A stretch of DNA of 64,000 nucleotides from Citrobacter youngae ATCC 29220 (lineage in GTDB: Bacteria; Pseudomonadota; Gammaproteobacteria; Enterobacterales; Enterobacteriaceae), in the NCBI RefSeq assembly GCF_000155975.1, contig NZ_GG730299.1, forward strand, positions 1,522,734-1,586,733, read 5' to 3'. A model generated the notes under the pieces. It was given only the letters and a program-made list of their open reading frames with translations. It was not told the DNA's origin and did not search any database. Made by a program: the position numbers and the translations under genes. This document shows, piece by piece, positions 29,373 through 36,799 of this stretch (positions are counted from its first letter, which is position 1; every line of letters starts with the position of its first letter).

Positions 29373-29447
29373 ATGAAAAAAACAACGCTCATTATGATTG
29401 GCGTGGCGATCATCGTGGTTCTGGGAACGGAACTGGGCTGGTGGTAA
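29373..29447 (+). CDS. yoaJ: Small membrane protein YoaJ
   Basis: A 24-residue membrane protein (MKKTTLIMIGVAIIVVLGTE...), ending in GWW as in E. coli YoaJ, with a single TM helix. It starts 2 nt after the yoaK stop, with the ribosome-binding site GGGAG inside the end of yoaK, so translation is probably coupled. Confidence 0.88.
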   Translation: MKKTTLIMIGVAIIVVLGTELGWW

Positions 29448-29557
29448 CCCAAAAAAAGGCCACTTATCAGTGCAATGCCGTTCAGTTAACGCTTAAGTTT
29501 CAGGAAGTATCAACCTGTGTTGGCGAAAGTAATGAATATGCCATCCCAGAGAAAAGA

Positions 29558-30212
29558 TTCCGTTCACCTCATGTTCATCGTTTCTCTGAAGCACCGATAC
29601 CCGTGAACGTGTAAAGGGCGTTCTTCGCCACGCCCTTTACAATCCCGGCTCCCGGCGGGAAAATTGCCACTTCGTGGTTCCCTCCGCTTATTCCTCCAGG
29701 CTACCGGGCCGGGCGCGAGGCAGCGTCCTTGCAAAGCGCGCCCTGAGCCAGCATCCATACTGGCTCTCCCGGCCTTACGGAAACACGTCGGCAATTTTCA
29801 GCCGGACCAGCCCACACCTGACCATTTGCGTTTTTTGTTTAAACAGCAAAACAGATTTAACTGAAAGTCAGAGTGTTGAAGCGATGACCCTGGTCCGGCT
29901 GAAAATCGATGAGGCGTTGACGGCTGACCGGGTCTGCCCGCAGGGATGCGGGCAGAGGGGACGGCCTGCATGGATGCAGGCTCGGCCCCGACCCGACAGG
30001 CAGACGGCATAAGACGAATAACAAAATTGCCGGGAGCAATTTTGAACAGCGCTTGCGCTGGCCCCGCAGGGTGAGCCCCAGGGATGGGGCGAATAATCGC
30101 GTAGCGACGATTTTCCCGCCGGGAGCCTGGGATGCAAGGGAGGAGGCGGCCTCCCTTGCACGTTCACGGGTATAGGTGCTTTAGAGAGGTGATACGGCTG
30201 AGGTGAACGGAA
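29558..30212. mobile_element. Candidate non-autonomous element with 54-bp terminal inverted repeats
   Basis: A 655-bp GC-rich block bounded by imperfect 54-bp inverted repeats (29558-29611 and 30159-30212; both start TTCCGTTCACCTCA, read inward). Each is followed inward by its own hairpin (GTAAAGGGCG/CGCCCTTTAC at 29611-29640; GCAAGGGAGG/CCTCCCTTGC at 30134-30159). Further inward the arms pair again (CTCCCGGCGGGAAAAT near 29650 and its complement near 30110; ATTTTCAGCCGGACCAG near 29790 and its complement near 29890). It encodes no credible protein. The whole block can fold as one branched stem. No target-site duplication is evident. E. coli has no such block between yoaJ and yeaQ. Confidence 0.7.
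29934..30090 (+). repeat. Hairpins with GGA loops inside the 655-bp element
   Basis: Three compact hairpins expose GGA in the loop. CTGCCCGCA-GGGA-TGCGGGCAG is at 29934-29955, GCCTGCA-TGGA-TGCAGGC at 29964-29981, and GCCCCA-GGGA-TGGGGC at 30075-30090. Two of them contain CAGGGATG, an exact match to the CsrA core CARGGAUG. If transcribed on the plus strand they could bind CsrA; this is inference. Confidence 0.55.
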
Positions 30213-30297
30213 CCCTGATCAAGAATCACATGTTCACCATACATACTTAACTGAACGGTATTGACTTATCAGTGGCCTCTCTTTTCTGTATGTTTTC

Positions 30298-30546
30298 TTA
30301 GCTTTTAATTTTTCTGTAGATAAACAACACCACAATCGCGCCGATAACCGCGACCACGAAGCTGCCAAAGTTGAAGCCATCAACTTTACCAAAGCCAAAG
30401 AAAGTACTGATCCAGCCGCCGACCACCGCACCAACAACCCCTAAGATAATGGTCATAAAGAATCCACCGCCATCTTTACCCGGCATAATCCATTTTGCCA
30501 AAATCCCCGCGATAAGACCGAAAATCACCCATGAAATAATGCCCAT
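30298..30546 (-). CDS. yeaQ: YeaQ/GlsB-family small membrane protein
   Basis: An 82-residue inner-membrane protein, identical in length to E. coli YeaQ, with three hydrophobic segments and many glycines (ILGVVGAVVGGW). The family is named for association with transglycosylases, but its function is unknown. It is stress-induced in E. coli. GAGGAAAATA precedes the ATG. It is divergent from the formate dehydrogenase gene. Confidence 0.9.
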   Translation of the reverse strand: MGIISWVIFGLIAGILAKWIMPGKDGGGFFMTIILGVVGAVVGGWISTFFGFGKVDGFNFGSFVVAVIGAIVVLFIYRKIKS

Positions 30547-30625
30547 TATTTTCCTCGCTTATGTTTTTAAGTTAACGATTGGCTCGTTGTATAAAAGCAT
30601 AGCATAGCCCTGAAAAATTAAAATT

Positions 30626-30641
30626 TGTGATCGATATCACT
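30626..30641. promoter_or_regulatory. Candidate CRP site
   Basis: TGTGATCGATATCACT matches TGTGA-N6-TCACA at 9 of 10 core positions. It is centred ~87 bp upstream of yeaQ and ~275 bp upstream of the formate dehydrogenase, so yeaQ is the more likely target. Confidence 0.5.
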
Positions 30642-30713
30642 TGGTATTTTCATCTTTATCTGATGTTTCAAAGCGTTAGCCAGGCGTCAAGACGGCGATA
30701 TTTTTGACGCTTC

Positions 30714-30729
30714 TCGTCATTAGTGACGA
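30714..30729. promoter_or_regulatory. Palindrome in enhancer position before the sigma-54 promoter
   Basis: TCGTCATTAGTGACGA is a palindrome with 6-bp arms, 64 bp upstream of the -24 element. It is a candidate binding site for a sigma-54 activator such as FhlA. It is not a clear match to the published FhlA site, so the regulator is uncertain. Confidence 0.4.
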
Positions 30730-30792
30730 ATCGACAGTCATTCTCCTCTATTCCTCGGGCATCAACCCCTGACAATGCTGGGTTTTCACTTT

Positions 30793-30808
30793 TGGCACAT
30801 TTTGTGCT
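30793..30808 (+). promoter_or_regulatory. Sigma-54 promoter of the fdhF-like gene
   Basis: TGGCACATTTTGTGCT has GG and GC separated by exactly 10 bases, and a perfect TGGCAC -24 box. The predicted start near 30819 leaves a 90-nt leader. E. coli fdhF is itself driven by sigma-54 with FhlA. Confidence 0.8.
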
Positions 30809-30908
30809 TTAACAGCCCGTCGCTACGACACATCGTAGCCCGCGATGTCTATTCGCACGGCTACGTCTACAATTCGCGCTATTTCAGCATTTAACAGGTC
30901 TGTTATTG

Positions 30909-33056
30909 ATGAAAAAAATCACCAGTGTATGCCCATACTGTGGGGCCGGGTGCAAGCTCAAGCTTGTTGTTGAAAATAACAAAATCATCCGCGCCGAAGC
31001 CGCTGAGGGTGTAACGAACCAAAATCAGTTATGCCTGAAGGGCTACTATGGTTGGGACTTTCTTAACGATACCCGCCTTCTGACTCCCCGCCTGACTCGC
31101 CCGATGATCCGCTATGAAAAAGGGGGAAAATTTACTCCCGTGAGCTGGGATGAAGCCATTCGCTACACCGCAAAACGCTTATCTGAAATCAAAAATACCT
31201 ATGGCCCTCGCGCCATCATGACGACAGGTTCCTCCCGTGGAACAGGGAATGAGACCAACTACGTGATGCAGAAATTCGCGCGTGGAGTGCTCAATACCAA
31301 CAATGTCGACTGCTGTGCCCGCGTCTGTCACGGCCCTTCCGTTGCCGGTTTACAGGAAACCCTGGGCAATGGTGCAATGAGCAACTCCATCAGCGACATT
31401 GAAAATTCAAAATGCCTGCTGATTTTTGGTTATAACTGCGCGGACTCACACCCCATCGTGGCCCGCCGGGTAATTAAAGCTCGCCAGAACGGCGCAAAAA
31501 TTATCGTCTGCGACCCGCGTCGTATCGAAACCGCCCGTATTGCCGATCAGCATTTGCAGTTGAAAAACGGTTGCAACATGGCGTTGGTAAATGCCTTTGG
31601 TCACGTGCTTATTGAAGAGCAGCTTTACGATCATGAGTATGTGCAAAAACATACCGAAGGTCTGGAACCATACTGGAAGATCGTTAAGGACTATGCTCCC
31701 GAAGCCGTTGAACACCTCACCGGCGTACCCGCGCAGCAGGTTCGCCAGGCGATGCGTACATTTGCCGCGGCGCCATCGGCAACCGTGATGTGGGGGATGG
31801 GCGTCACGCAGTTTGGTCAGGCCGTTGACGTGGTGCGTGGACTCTCAAGCCTCGCCTTACTGACCGGGAATCTGGGACGCCCTAACGTCGGCGTTGGCCC
31901 GGTTCGCGGGCAAAATAACGTGCAGGGCGCATGTGATATGGGCGTGCTGCCTAACCAGTTTCCGGGGTATCAGGACGTGACCGATTTTGCCGTCAGGGAG
32001 AAATTCGCCACCGCCTGGGGGATTGACGTTAATTTGATGGATGACAAGGTCGGAACGCGCATCACCGAAGTTCCTCATCTGGCGATTGAGGGCAAAATCA
32101 AAGCCTACTACATAATGGGAGAAGATCCGCTGCAAACCGAGGCCGATTTAGGCCTGGTCCGGGAAGGATTTAATGCGCTCGACTTTATCGTCGTGCAGGA
32201 TATTTTTATGACCAAGACGGCGGAGATGGCCGACGTCCTGTTGCCTGCAACATCATGGGGTGAACACGGTGGCGTCTTTACCTGCGCCGATCGTGGCTTC
32301 CAGCGTTTTGAGAAAGCGATTGAGCCTCGCGGGGATGTGAAACGTGACTGGGAAATTATCAGTCTGTTAGCCAGCGAAATGGGCTATCCGATGCAGTATC
32401 AAAATAACCAGCAAATCTGGGATGAGATGCGTGAACTGTGCCCGCTGTTCTATGGCGTAACCTATGAGAAAATGGGTGAGATGGGTCATGTTCAGTGGCC
32501 TTGTCCGGATCTCGATCATCCAGGCACGCCGTATCTCTACGCGCACAGCCAGTTTGACACCCCGAATGGCAAAGGCAAACTGTTTGCCGCACCGTGGCGC
32601 GCGCCCGCTGAAGTCCCTGATGAGAATTACCCGCTGGTGTTATGTACCGTGCGCGAAGTGGGACACTACTCCTGTCGTTCCATGACCGGCAACTGCGCGG
32701 CGTTACAAGCGCTGGCAGATGAGCCAGGATATGTGCAAATCAACACCGATGATGCAGAAAAACTGGGCATCCGCCATCGTGACCTGGTGTGGGTAAGCTC
32801 GCGTCGGGGCAAGGTCATCAGCCGTGCGGATGTCTCCGAGCGTATTAATGCCGGAACGGTGTATATGACCTATCAATGGTGGATTGGCGCGTGTAACGAG
32901 TTAACACAGGATAACCTTGATCCCATCTCGAAAACGCCAGAAACCAAATACTGTGCTGTCAAAATTGAGCACATTAGCGATCAGAAATGGGCGGAGAAGT
33001 ATGCCGCACAAACGTACAGCGAAATGAAATCACGTTTATGTGAGGCCATTGCGTAA
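30909..33056 (+). CDS. Formate dehydrogenase H-like molybdoenzyme, cysteine form
   Basis: Molybdopterin oxidoreductase, 715 residues, the length of E. coli FdhF and collinear with it. It should oxidise formate to CO2. The N-terminal 4Fe-4S cysteines are seen in VCPYCGAGC and LCLKG. The metal ligand position reads CCARVCHGPSV with TGT (Cys), where FdhF has selenocysteine (UGA). Both active-site neighbours, the His next to it and the Arg in AADSHPIVARR, are kept. The start at 30909 is an ATG directly after a TTG. It stands between yeaQ and yoaG, not with hydrogenase genes, so its electron partner is unknown. Sigma-54 control suggests formate/FhlA induction. Confidence 0.9.
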   Translation: MKKITSVCPYCGAGCKLKLVVENNKIIRAEAAEGVTNQNQLCLKGYYGWDFLNDTRLLTPRLTRPMIRYEKGGKFTPVSWDEAIRYTAKRLSEIKNTYGPRAIMTTGSSRGTGNETNYVMQKFARGVLNTNNVDCCARVCHGPSVAGLQETLGNGAMSNSISDIENSKCLLIFGYNCADSHPIVARRVIKARQNGAKIIVCDPRRIETARIADQHLQLKNGCNMALVNAFGHVLIEEQLYDHEYVQKHTEGLEPYWKIVKDYAPEAVEHLTGVPAQQVRQAMRTFAAAPSATVMWGMGVTQFGQAVDVVRGLSSLALLTGNLGRPNVGVGPVRGQNNVQGACDMGVLPNQFPGYQDVTDFAVREKFATAWGIDVNLMDDKVGTRITEVPHLAIEGKIKAYYIMGEDPLQTEADLGLVREGFNALDFIVVQDIFMTKTAEMADVLLPATSWGEHGGVFTCADRGFQRFEKAIEPRGDVKRDWEIISLLASEMGYPMQYQNNQQIWDEMRELCPLFYGVTYEKMGEMGHVQWPCPDLDHPGTPYLYAHSQFDTPNGKGKLFAAPWRAPAEVPDENYPLVLCTVREVGHYSCRSMTGNCAALQALADEPGYVQINTDDAEKLGIRHRDLVWVSSRRGKVISRADVSERINAGTVYMTYQWWIGACNELTQDNLDPISKTPETKYCAVKIEHISDQKWAEKYAAQTYSEMKSRLCEAIA

Positions 33057-33107
33057 TTATCGCCATAACCGCCTGAGTCTGGTCTTCCAGACTCAGGTCT
33101 TTTCCAG

Positions 33108-33752
33108 CTACTTCGCCAGATGCGGTTCGCTGAAGCAAACAGAGACAGACTCCTGCTGTTTATCCCGCTGCATAAAACCGAGGTTCATCAGAAACAATCC
33201 CACCATAAACGGCAGTTCGTACAGTTCTTCAATCAAATCGCCATAACTGGCGTTGTGCAAAAAGACAGGTGACAGCAGGCGATGATGCTCCACGGTATCA
33301 GAGATCAAAAATGCGCAGACGGTGATCGCAAGTAACCACAGCGGTAGCGGTTCATTGCGCACGCGTCGGGCAATATCCTGGCGTAAGCGCTTCGACAGCA
33401 GCACCGGCAGAATAATCATAGCAATTAACACCACTGAGATAGCTCTGAACAGCAGTTTAGGATGCTCCGGGAAGTAATCACGCCCCCAGCTGGTGCTTCG
33501 GCCCAGCAATACCAGCCACCATACTGCCGCCCACAGCCAAAATTGCTTCTCGCCTTCAGGACGCGATAAAGGCCGGATGTAGCAGAGCGTAAATACCGCC
33601 CCAAACAATAGCCATAGCGCCTGTCCATTTTCAATCCATGTAACGACAGTGCCGTTGAGCAAAGGAAGATGCCAGTTCGCGGTGAACGGGATCGCGACGA
33701 GGACCAGTCCAAGAATGAATGCGGAGAATGTAAGTCGTGTATTCAATTTCAT
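33108..33752 (-). CDS. Integral membrane protein of unknown function
   Basis: Not recognised. 214 residues with about six hydrophobic segments (e.g. FSAFILGLVLVAIPF, LWLLFGAVFTLCYI, VLIAMIILPVLL, LPFMVGLFLMNLGF). It carries conserved-looking charged loops, GRSTSWGRDYFPEHPKL and DTVEHHRLL, whose His and Glu could bind metal or heme. The ATG at 33752 is chosen over an upstream TTG, though no good ribosome-binding site is seen. It is convergent with the formate dehydrogenase gene and, like it, absent from this place in E. coli K-12. A link between the two is only positional. Confidence 0.65.
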   Translation of the reverse strand: MKLNTRLTFSAFILGLVLVAIPFTANWHLPLLNGTVVTWIENGQALWLLFGAVFTLCYIRPLSRPEGEKQFWLWAAVWWLVLLGRSTSWGRDYFPEHPKLLFRAISVVLIAMIILPVLLSKRLRQDIARRVRNEPLPLWLLAITVCAFLISDTVEHHRLLSPVFLHNASYGDLIEELYELPFMVGLFLMNLGFMQRDKQQESVSVCFSEPHLAK

Positions 33753-33884
33753 AAGCGCGAAGTTCTGTATTGTTACTATTTCACGATCATAACCCCTGTG
33801 AATGATCAACTATTAGCAAACAATGCGAATTTCTTAAGGTATTCTTAAGAAATCTTTTTCCATACTTCGCGCTAATCCGCTCAA

Positions 33885-33927
33885 ATAAAAAAACCGCCCT
33901 GCGCCATCAAAACGCCGTGCGGTTTTT
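33885..33927 (-). terminator. Terminator after yeaR-yoaG
   Basis: The stem AAAACCGC/GCGGTTTT encloses a GC-rich loop with further pairing. On the minus strand it ends in a long T run; on the plus strand in TTTTTA. It lies 45 bp after the yoaG stop and probably works in both directions. Confidence 0.75.
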
Positions 33928-33971
33928 ATGATAAAAATCAATATGTTCGGGTGGCGGCAAACGTTAAAGCG

Positions 33972-34154
33972 CTACCATCCGCAGACTTCATGCTCATTTT
34001 CGGTATCATATGAACGGACGGTATTGACCAGGTCTTTGATCACGTCCGCCGCTACGTCCGGAACCAGTAATGTCATCGGCGCTTCGGTCTCATAATCGAC
34101 AGACACACCGTTGCTGTTATTGGTCACTGTTACGGTATAGGTTGCTTTACCCAT
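33972..34154 (-). CDS. yoaG: DUF1869 small protein YoaG
   Basis: A 60-residue cytosolic protein matching E. coli YoaG (MGKATYTVTVTNNSNGVSVD...). It is a small domain of known structure but unknown function. It starts 3 nt after yeaR, so the two are one operon. In E. coli yeaR-yoaG is induced by nitrate and nitric oxide. Confidence 0.9.
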   Translation of the reverse strand: MGKATYTVTVTNNSNGVSVDYETEAPMTLLVPDVAADVIKDLVNTVRSYDTENEHEVCGW

Positions 34155-34157
34155 GAT

Positions 34158-34520
34158 TTACTCCTTGCCAGTGCGCACGACTTTTCGTTGATTTGCACTC
34201 TCCATCAGCACTTCCGGGGCAACGAAAAAATCGATATTAAAGTAAGTGTCGTCAGTCATCACTTCGATGTGATGCCATTTTTCCGGCGGAAAAACGCCAA
34301 ACTGACCGGCTTCAATAACCATCACCTCTACGGGCTCCGGGCTGTGTTCATCTGCATAGCCGAGATATTTGACCGCCCCCTGCATAACTGACAGTCGAGG
34401 ATAAACCCCGGCACGAGTGCCTTTATCAAGGTGGCGTTCGAAAATTCCGGCAGGCGCAGTTTCTTTGTTCCAGAACGGAGTTGAGCGTGTATGGATATGA
34501 TTCTGTGGAATTTGAAGCAT
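34158..34520 (-). CDS. yeaR: Cupin-like DUF1971 protein YeaR
   Basis: A 120-residue protein (119 in E. coli) of the DUF1971/TehB-like cupin family. The metal-site pattern typical of this fold is visible in FPPEKWHHIEV and FNIDFFV. In E. coli yeaR is activated by NarL with nitrate and repressed by NsrR, and helps against nitrosative or tellurite stress. The ATG at 34520 has a GGGAAGAAAA ribosome-binding site. A NsrR-like palindrome lies 72 bp upstream. Confidence 0.9.
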   Translation of the reverse strand: MLQIPQNHIHTRSTPFWNKETAPAGIFERHLDKGTRAGVYPRLSVMQGAVKYLGYADEHSPEPVEVMVIEAGQFGVFPPEKWHHIEVMTDDTYFNIDFFVAPEVLMESANQRKVVRTGKE

Positions 34521-34591
34521 TTTTCTTCCCTTTTCCAGTCGACAACCAGCGAGTCTTATTGAACCGCTGCCATGCACAGGGTACGCCTCAA

Positions 34592-34614
34592 AATATATAT
34601 TTAAAATACCATTT
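34592..34614. promoter_or_regulatory. Candidate NsrR site upstream of yeaR
   Basis: An 11-1-11 AT-rich inverted repeat (AATATATATTT-A-AAATACCATTT) matches the NsrR consensus at 7-8 of 11 positions per arm. E. coli yeaR is a known NsrR target, which supports the call. Confidence 0.55.
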
Positions 34615-34666
34615 ATTGGTTACAGGCGTTACCCGGTATGCGTGAGGAAGAAAAGCGTAAATTGTA

Positions 34667-34686
34667 GCCCGCCATATTCAGCGGGC
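34667..34686 (-). terminator. Possible leuE terminator
   Basis: Stem GCCCGC/GCGGGC with an 8-nt loop, 6 bp after the leuE stop. It is followed on the minus strand by TACAATTTA, so the T run is weak. Confidence 0.4.
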
Positions 34687-34692
34687 CAATGA

Positions 34693-35331
34693 TTACGACT
34701 GAAGCGTGGCCAGACGAGCAGCAAAACCTACGAAAATGAGGCCGATAAGGGAGTTACCTACCTTAGCCAGCTTCTTCTTCGTGCGAATGTACTGGGTTAC
34801 AAACGCGCCGGAGAAAATAAGGAAACTCAGGTAGAAAAAGCTCACTATCTCAAGCGTAATGGCCAGAATAAAGAATGACAGCCCAGAGTGCGGCGCATTG
34901 ACATCAATAAACTGCACAAAGAAAGAAACATAAAACAGAATAGCTTTGGGATTCGTCAGGCTCAGGATTAATGCGCGCTTAAAAATGGCGCCAAACGGGA
35001 CTTCCTCAGCCGCAGCGTCGCTCGCTTTTGATTTCAGCGTGGCGTAGAGGATCTTCGCACCGAGATACAGCAGATAAAAAGCGCCGAGATAACGAACGAT
35101 ATTAAACAAAACAGGCGTGGTTTTGATCAATGCGGCAACACCGGCATAGGCTAAAAACATCAACACGGCATCACCGATAAACACACCGCTTGCGGCGAGA
35201 TAACCGCCCTTCACTCCCCGACCGACGCTGTTCTTCAGCACAAATATCGTATTTGGCCCCGGAACCAGCACGATAAAAATAGCCCCCACCAGATACGTCC
35301 AGTAATTCAGAACTCCATACTCTGCAAACAC
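34693..35331 (-). CDS. leuE: Leucine exporter LeuE
   Basis: LysE/RhtB-family amino-acid exporter (YeaS), 212 residues as in E. coli, with about six TM segments. The family stretch [12 protein letters not shown] is near the N-terminus and [16 protein letters not shown] in the middle. It exports leucine and related amino acids. The start is the GTG at 35331, preceded by AAGAGGT; the upstream start adds residues with no counterpart. It lies after yeaR in the E. coli order. The metal-uptake island begins just beyond it. Confidence 0.92.
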   Translation of the reverse strand: MFAEYGVLNYWTYLVGAIFIVLVPGPNTIFVLKNSVGRGVKGGYLAASGVFIGDAVLMFLAYAGVAALIKTTPVLFNIVRYLGAFYLLYLGAKILYATLKSKASDAAAEEVPFGAIFKRALILSLTNPKAILFYVSFFVQFIDVNAPHSGLSFFILAITLEIVSFFYLSFLIFSGAFVTQYIRTKKKLAKVGNSLIGLIFVGFAARLATLQS

Positions 35332-35420
35332 GTTGACCTCTTCCTGAAAAAAACACATGCACTTGCTGCAAGACAATATGCTAACGAATGCGCCAGGGGA
35401 TGAAAAGAGAAGGTTGCTAA

Positions 35421-35444
35421 TTAAAAACCCGCCATGCGGCGGGT
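35421..35444 (-). terminator. zinT terminator
   Basis: On the minus strand a 6-bp GC stem (CCCGCC/GGCGGG) with an ATGC loop is followed by five T. It lies about 25 bp after the zinT stop. Confidence 0.8.
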
Positions 35445-35468
35445 GTGTACAGATAAGCTTAGCCCGGA

Positions 35469-36119
35469 TTAATGGTGCAGCATCTCATCCACCACCTCTT
35501 CGCCTTTCAACTGATACGGATAATAGGTAGGCCAGTTCTCCATCTCTTCGAGCAAGGCGGCCTGCGAGGTATTTCCCATAAAAATATGGAAGTGGCTCGA
35601 CTTCCGCGGAGCAATAACATGATCGCTGAACTGGACATATTTAGGCGCGTTGCTGTTATCGGCTTTACACTCAAACAAATAACGTACACCTTTCTTGCCT
35701 GATTTATAGTGCAAAATTTTATATCCGGCATAATCGTATTTGCATGAGACAACCTGATTACCGGTATGAAACTCCATCACGCCATTTTCAATGCCGATGG
35801 TGTCTACGTTAGTTGCATAGCCTTTACGATAATAATCTTTAATCTGTTCTGCCGTTTTGCTTTTGTCTTTCTCCGCTTTCTTTTTGAATACCGGATCGAG
35901 CTCGCCGCTGACCAGATACGGATAAACAGATTGCCACATGCCATCCCAGTCGCTCAGCGCCCTGTTCCGTACCTGGTTGTCATTAAACACCCCTTCCGAT
36001 GCCTTTTGTTCTGCTTCACTCATCGGCGCACCATGGGAATGATGACCATGCGCCAAAACTGGACCACTGACTAAAAGCATCCCCAGAGCGATTGTCAGTT
36101 TTTTAAAACGAATAGCCAA
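35469..36119 (-). CDS. zinT: Periplasmic zinc-binding protein ZinT
   Basis: ZinT (YodA), 216 residues as in E. coli. It has a signal peptide (1-24) followed at once by the histidine-rich metal site HGHHSHG, then the calycin/lipocalin-like domain with the zinc residues in SSHFHIFMG. It binds zinc or cadmium in the periplasm and hands zinc to the ZnuABC system under shortage. A perfect Zur-type palindrome lies 32 bp before the start. It opens the metal island that continues with the NikR-type operon on the same strand. Confidence 0.94.
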   Translation of the reverse strand: MAIRFKKLTIALGMLLVSGPVLAHGHHSHGAPMSEAEQKASEGVFNDNQVRNRALSDWDGMWQSVYPYLVSGELDPVFKKKAEKDKSKTAEQIKDYYRKGYATNVDTIGIENGVMEFHTGNQVVSCKYDYAGYKILHYKSGKKGVRYLFECKADNSNAPKYVQFSDHVIAPRKSSHFHIFMGNTSQAALLEEMENWPTYYPYQLKGEEVVDEMLHH

Positions 36120-36150
36120 AATTTCACCCTCAAGTCGTTTGCGAGTGAAT

Positions 36151-36165
36151 TGTTATAATATAACA
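36151..36165. promoter_or_regulatory. Zur box of zinT
   Basis: TGTTATAATATAACA is a perfect palindrome and matches the core of the E. coli Zur operator. It is located 32-46 bp upstream of the zinT ATG, so zinc repression of zinT is expected. Confidence 0.88.
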
Positions 36166-36193
36166 TTACATTTTAATCAATATCTTGACTTAG

Positions 36194-36799
36194 CTAAACG
36201 CGTAAATCTGCCCCAGGGAGTAGCGCGCGCGTACAAATCTGATCAAGCAGCGCCTGCTGATGACTGATAATCAGCATGCCAAGTGGCCGACGCTGGCATT
36301 CTTCGAGCAGTAACGCCCAGATATCCCTTTGAATGGAAGGATCGAGCTGAGCGGTAATTTCATCGGCAATAAGAAAACGGGTCCGCGGGTCCAGCGCGCG
36401 AAGTATGGCGATTCGCGCCAGTTCTCCCCCAGAAAGCTGTCCGGGGCGACGGGTTAACCACTCCGGTTTGATATGCAGACGGGTAAGTATTTCCGCGCCA
36501 GGCCGCCACGCATCACGGACCGCATCACCGGTGCTACGCCGGGGATTAAAGGTCAGTTCCGGATGCTGGGGCACCAGTTGCAGCGGGCAATATTGATGAA
36601 TCGGTAACGGCTGGCCATCGATAAGAATGTCGCCCGAGGTCGGCTTTTGCCAGCCCGCCAGCACACGTCCCAACGTCGTTTTACCGGTGCCGCTGGGCGC
36701 ACAAATCCCGATACGTTCACCGGGGCGCAAAGAAAAGGACAGGTTTTGCCACAGCACCTTTCCCCCCTGGCGAATCACGAGATCACGACAGCACAGCAT
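36194..36799 (-). CDS. ABC transporter ATPase, NikE-like
   Basis: Second ATP-binding subunit of the nickel/peptide-type importer, 201 residues. It has Walker A APSGTGKTT, signature LSGGELARI, and Walker B LIADEITAQLD. It is shorter than NikE (268) and lacks the C-terminal extension common in OppF/NikE proteins. The ATG at 36799 has GGAG upstream, whereas the TTG at 36811 does not. It overlaps the end of the preceding ATPase gene by 17 bp. It is the last gene of the five-gene operon. Confidence 0.85.
   Translation of the reverse strand: MLCCRDLVIRQGGKVLWQNLSFSLRPGERIGICAPSGTGKTTLGRVLAGWQKPTSGDILIDGQPLPIHQYCPLQLVPQHPELTFNPRRSTGDAVRDAWRPGAEILTRLHIKPEWLTRRPGQLSGGELARIAILRALDPRTRFLIADEITAQLDPSIQRDIWALLLEECQRRPLGMLIISHQQALLDQICTRALLPGADLRV

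Larger units (their letters stand above)
30547..30908. promoter_or_regulatory. yeaQ-fdhF divergent control region
   Basis: A 362-bp gap containing, from left to right, a CRP-like site (30626-30641), a 16-bp palindrome (30714-30729) and a sigma-54 promoter (30793-30808) directed at the formate dehydrogenase. The order palindrome, about 64 bp, then -24 box is the usual layout for an enhancer-binding activator. No gene was seen. Confidence 0.65.

Noticed and set aside
29674-30167. Several 60-110-codon frames inside the 655-bp element
   Set aside because: They run through hairpins, are rich in Arg, Pro and Gly, and none has a ribosome-binding site. The palindromes explain the open frames on both strands.
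31300-31350. Selenocysteine codon and SECIS element in the fdhF-like gene
   Set aside because: The codon at the metal-ligand position is TGT, and there is no in-frame TGA, so the gene does not need selenocysteine insertion.
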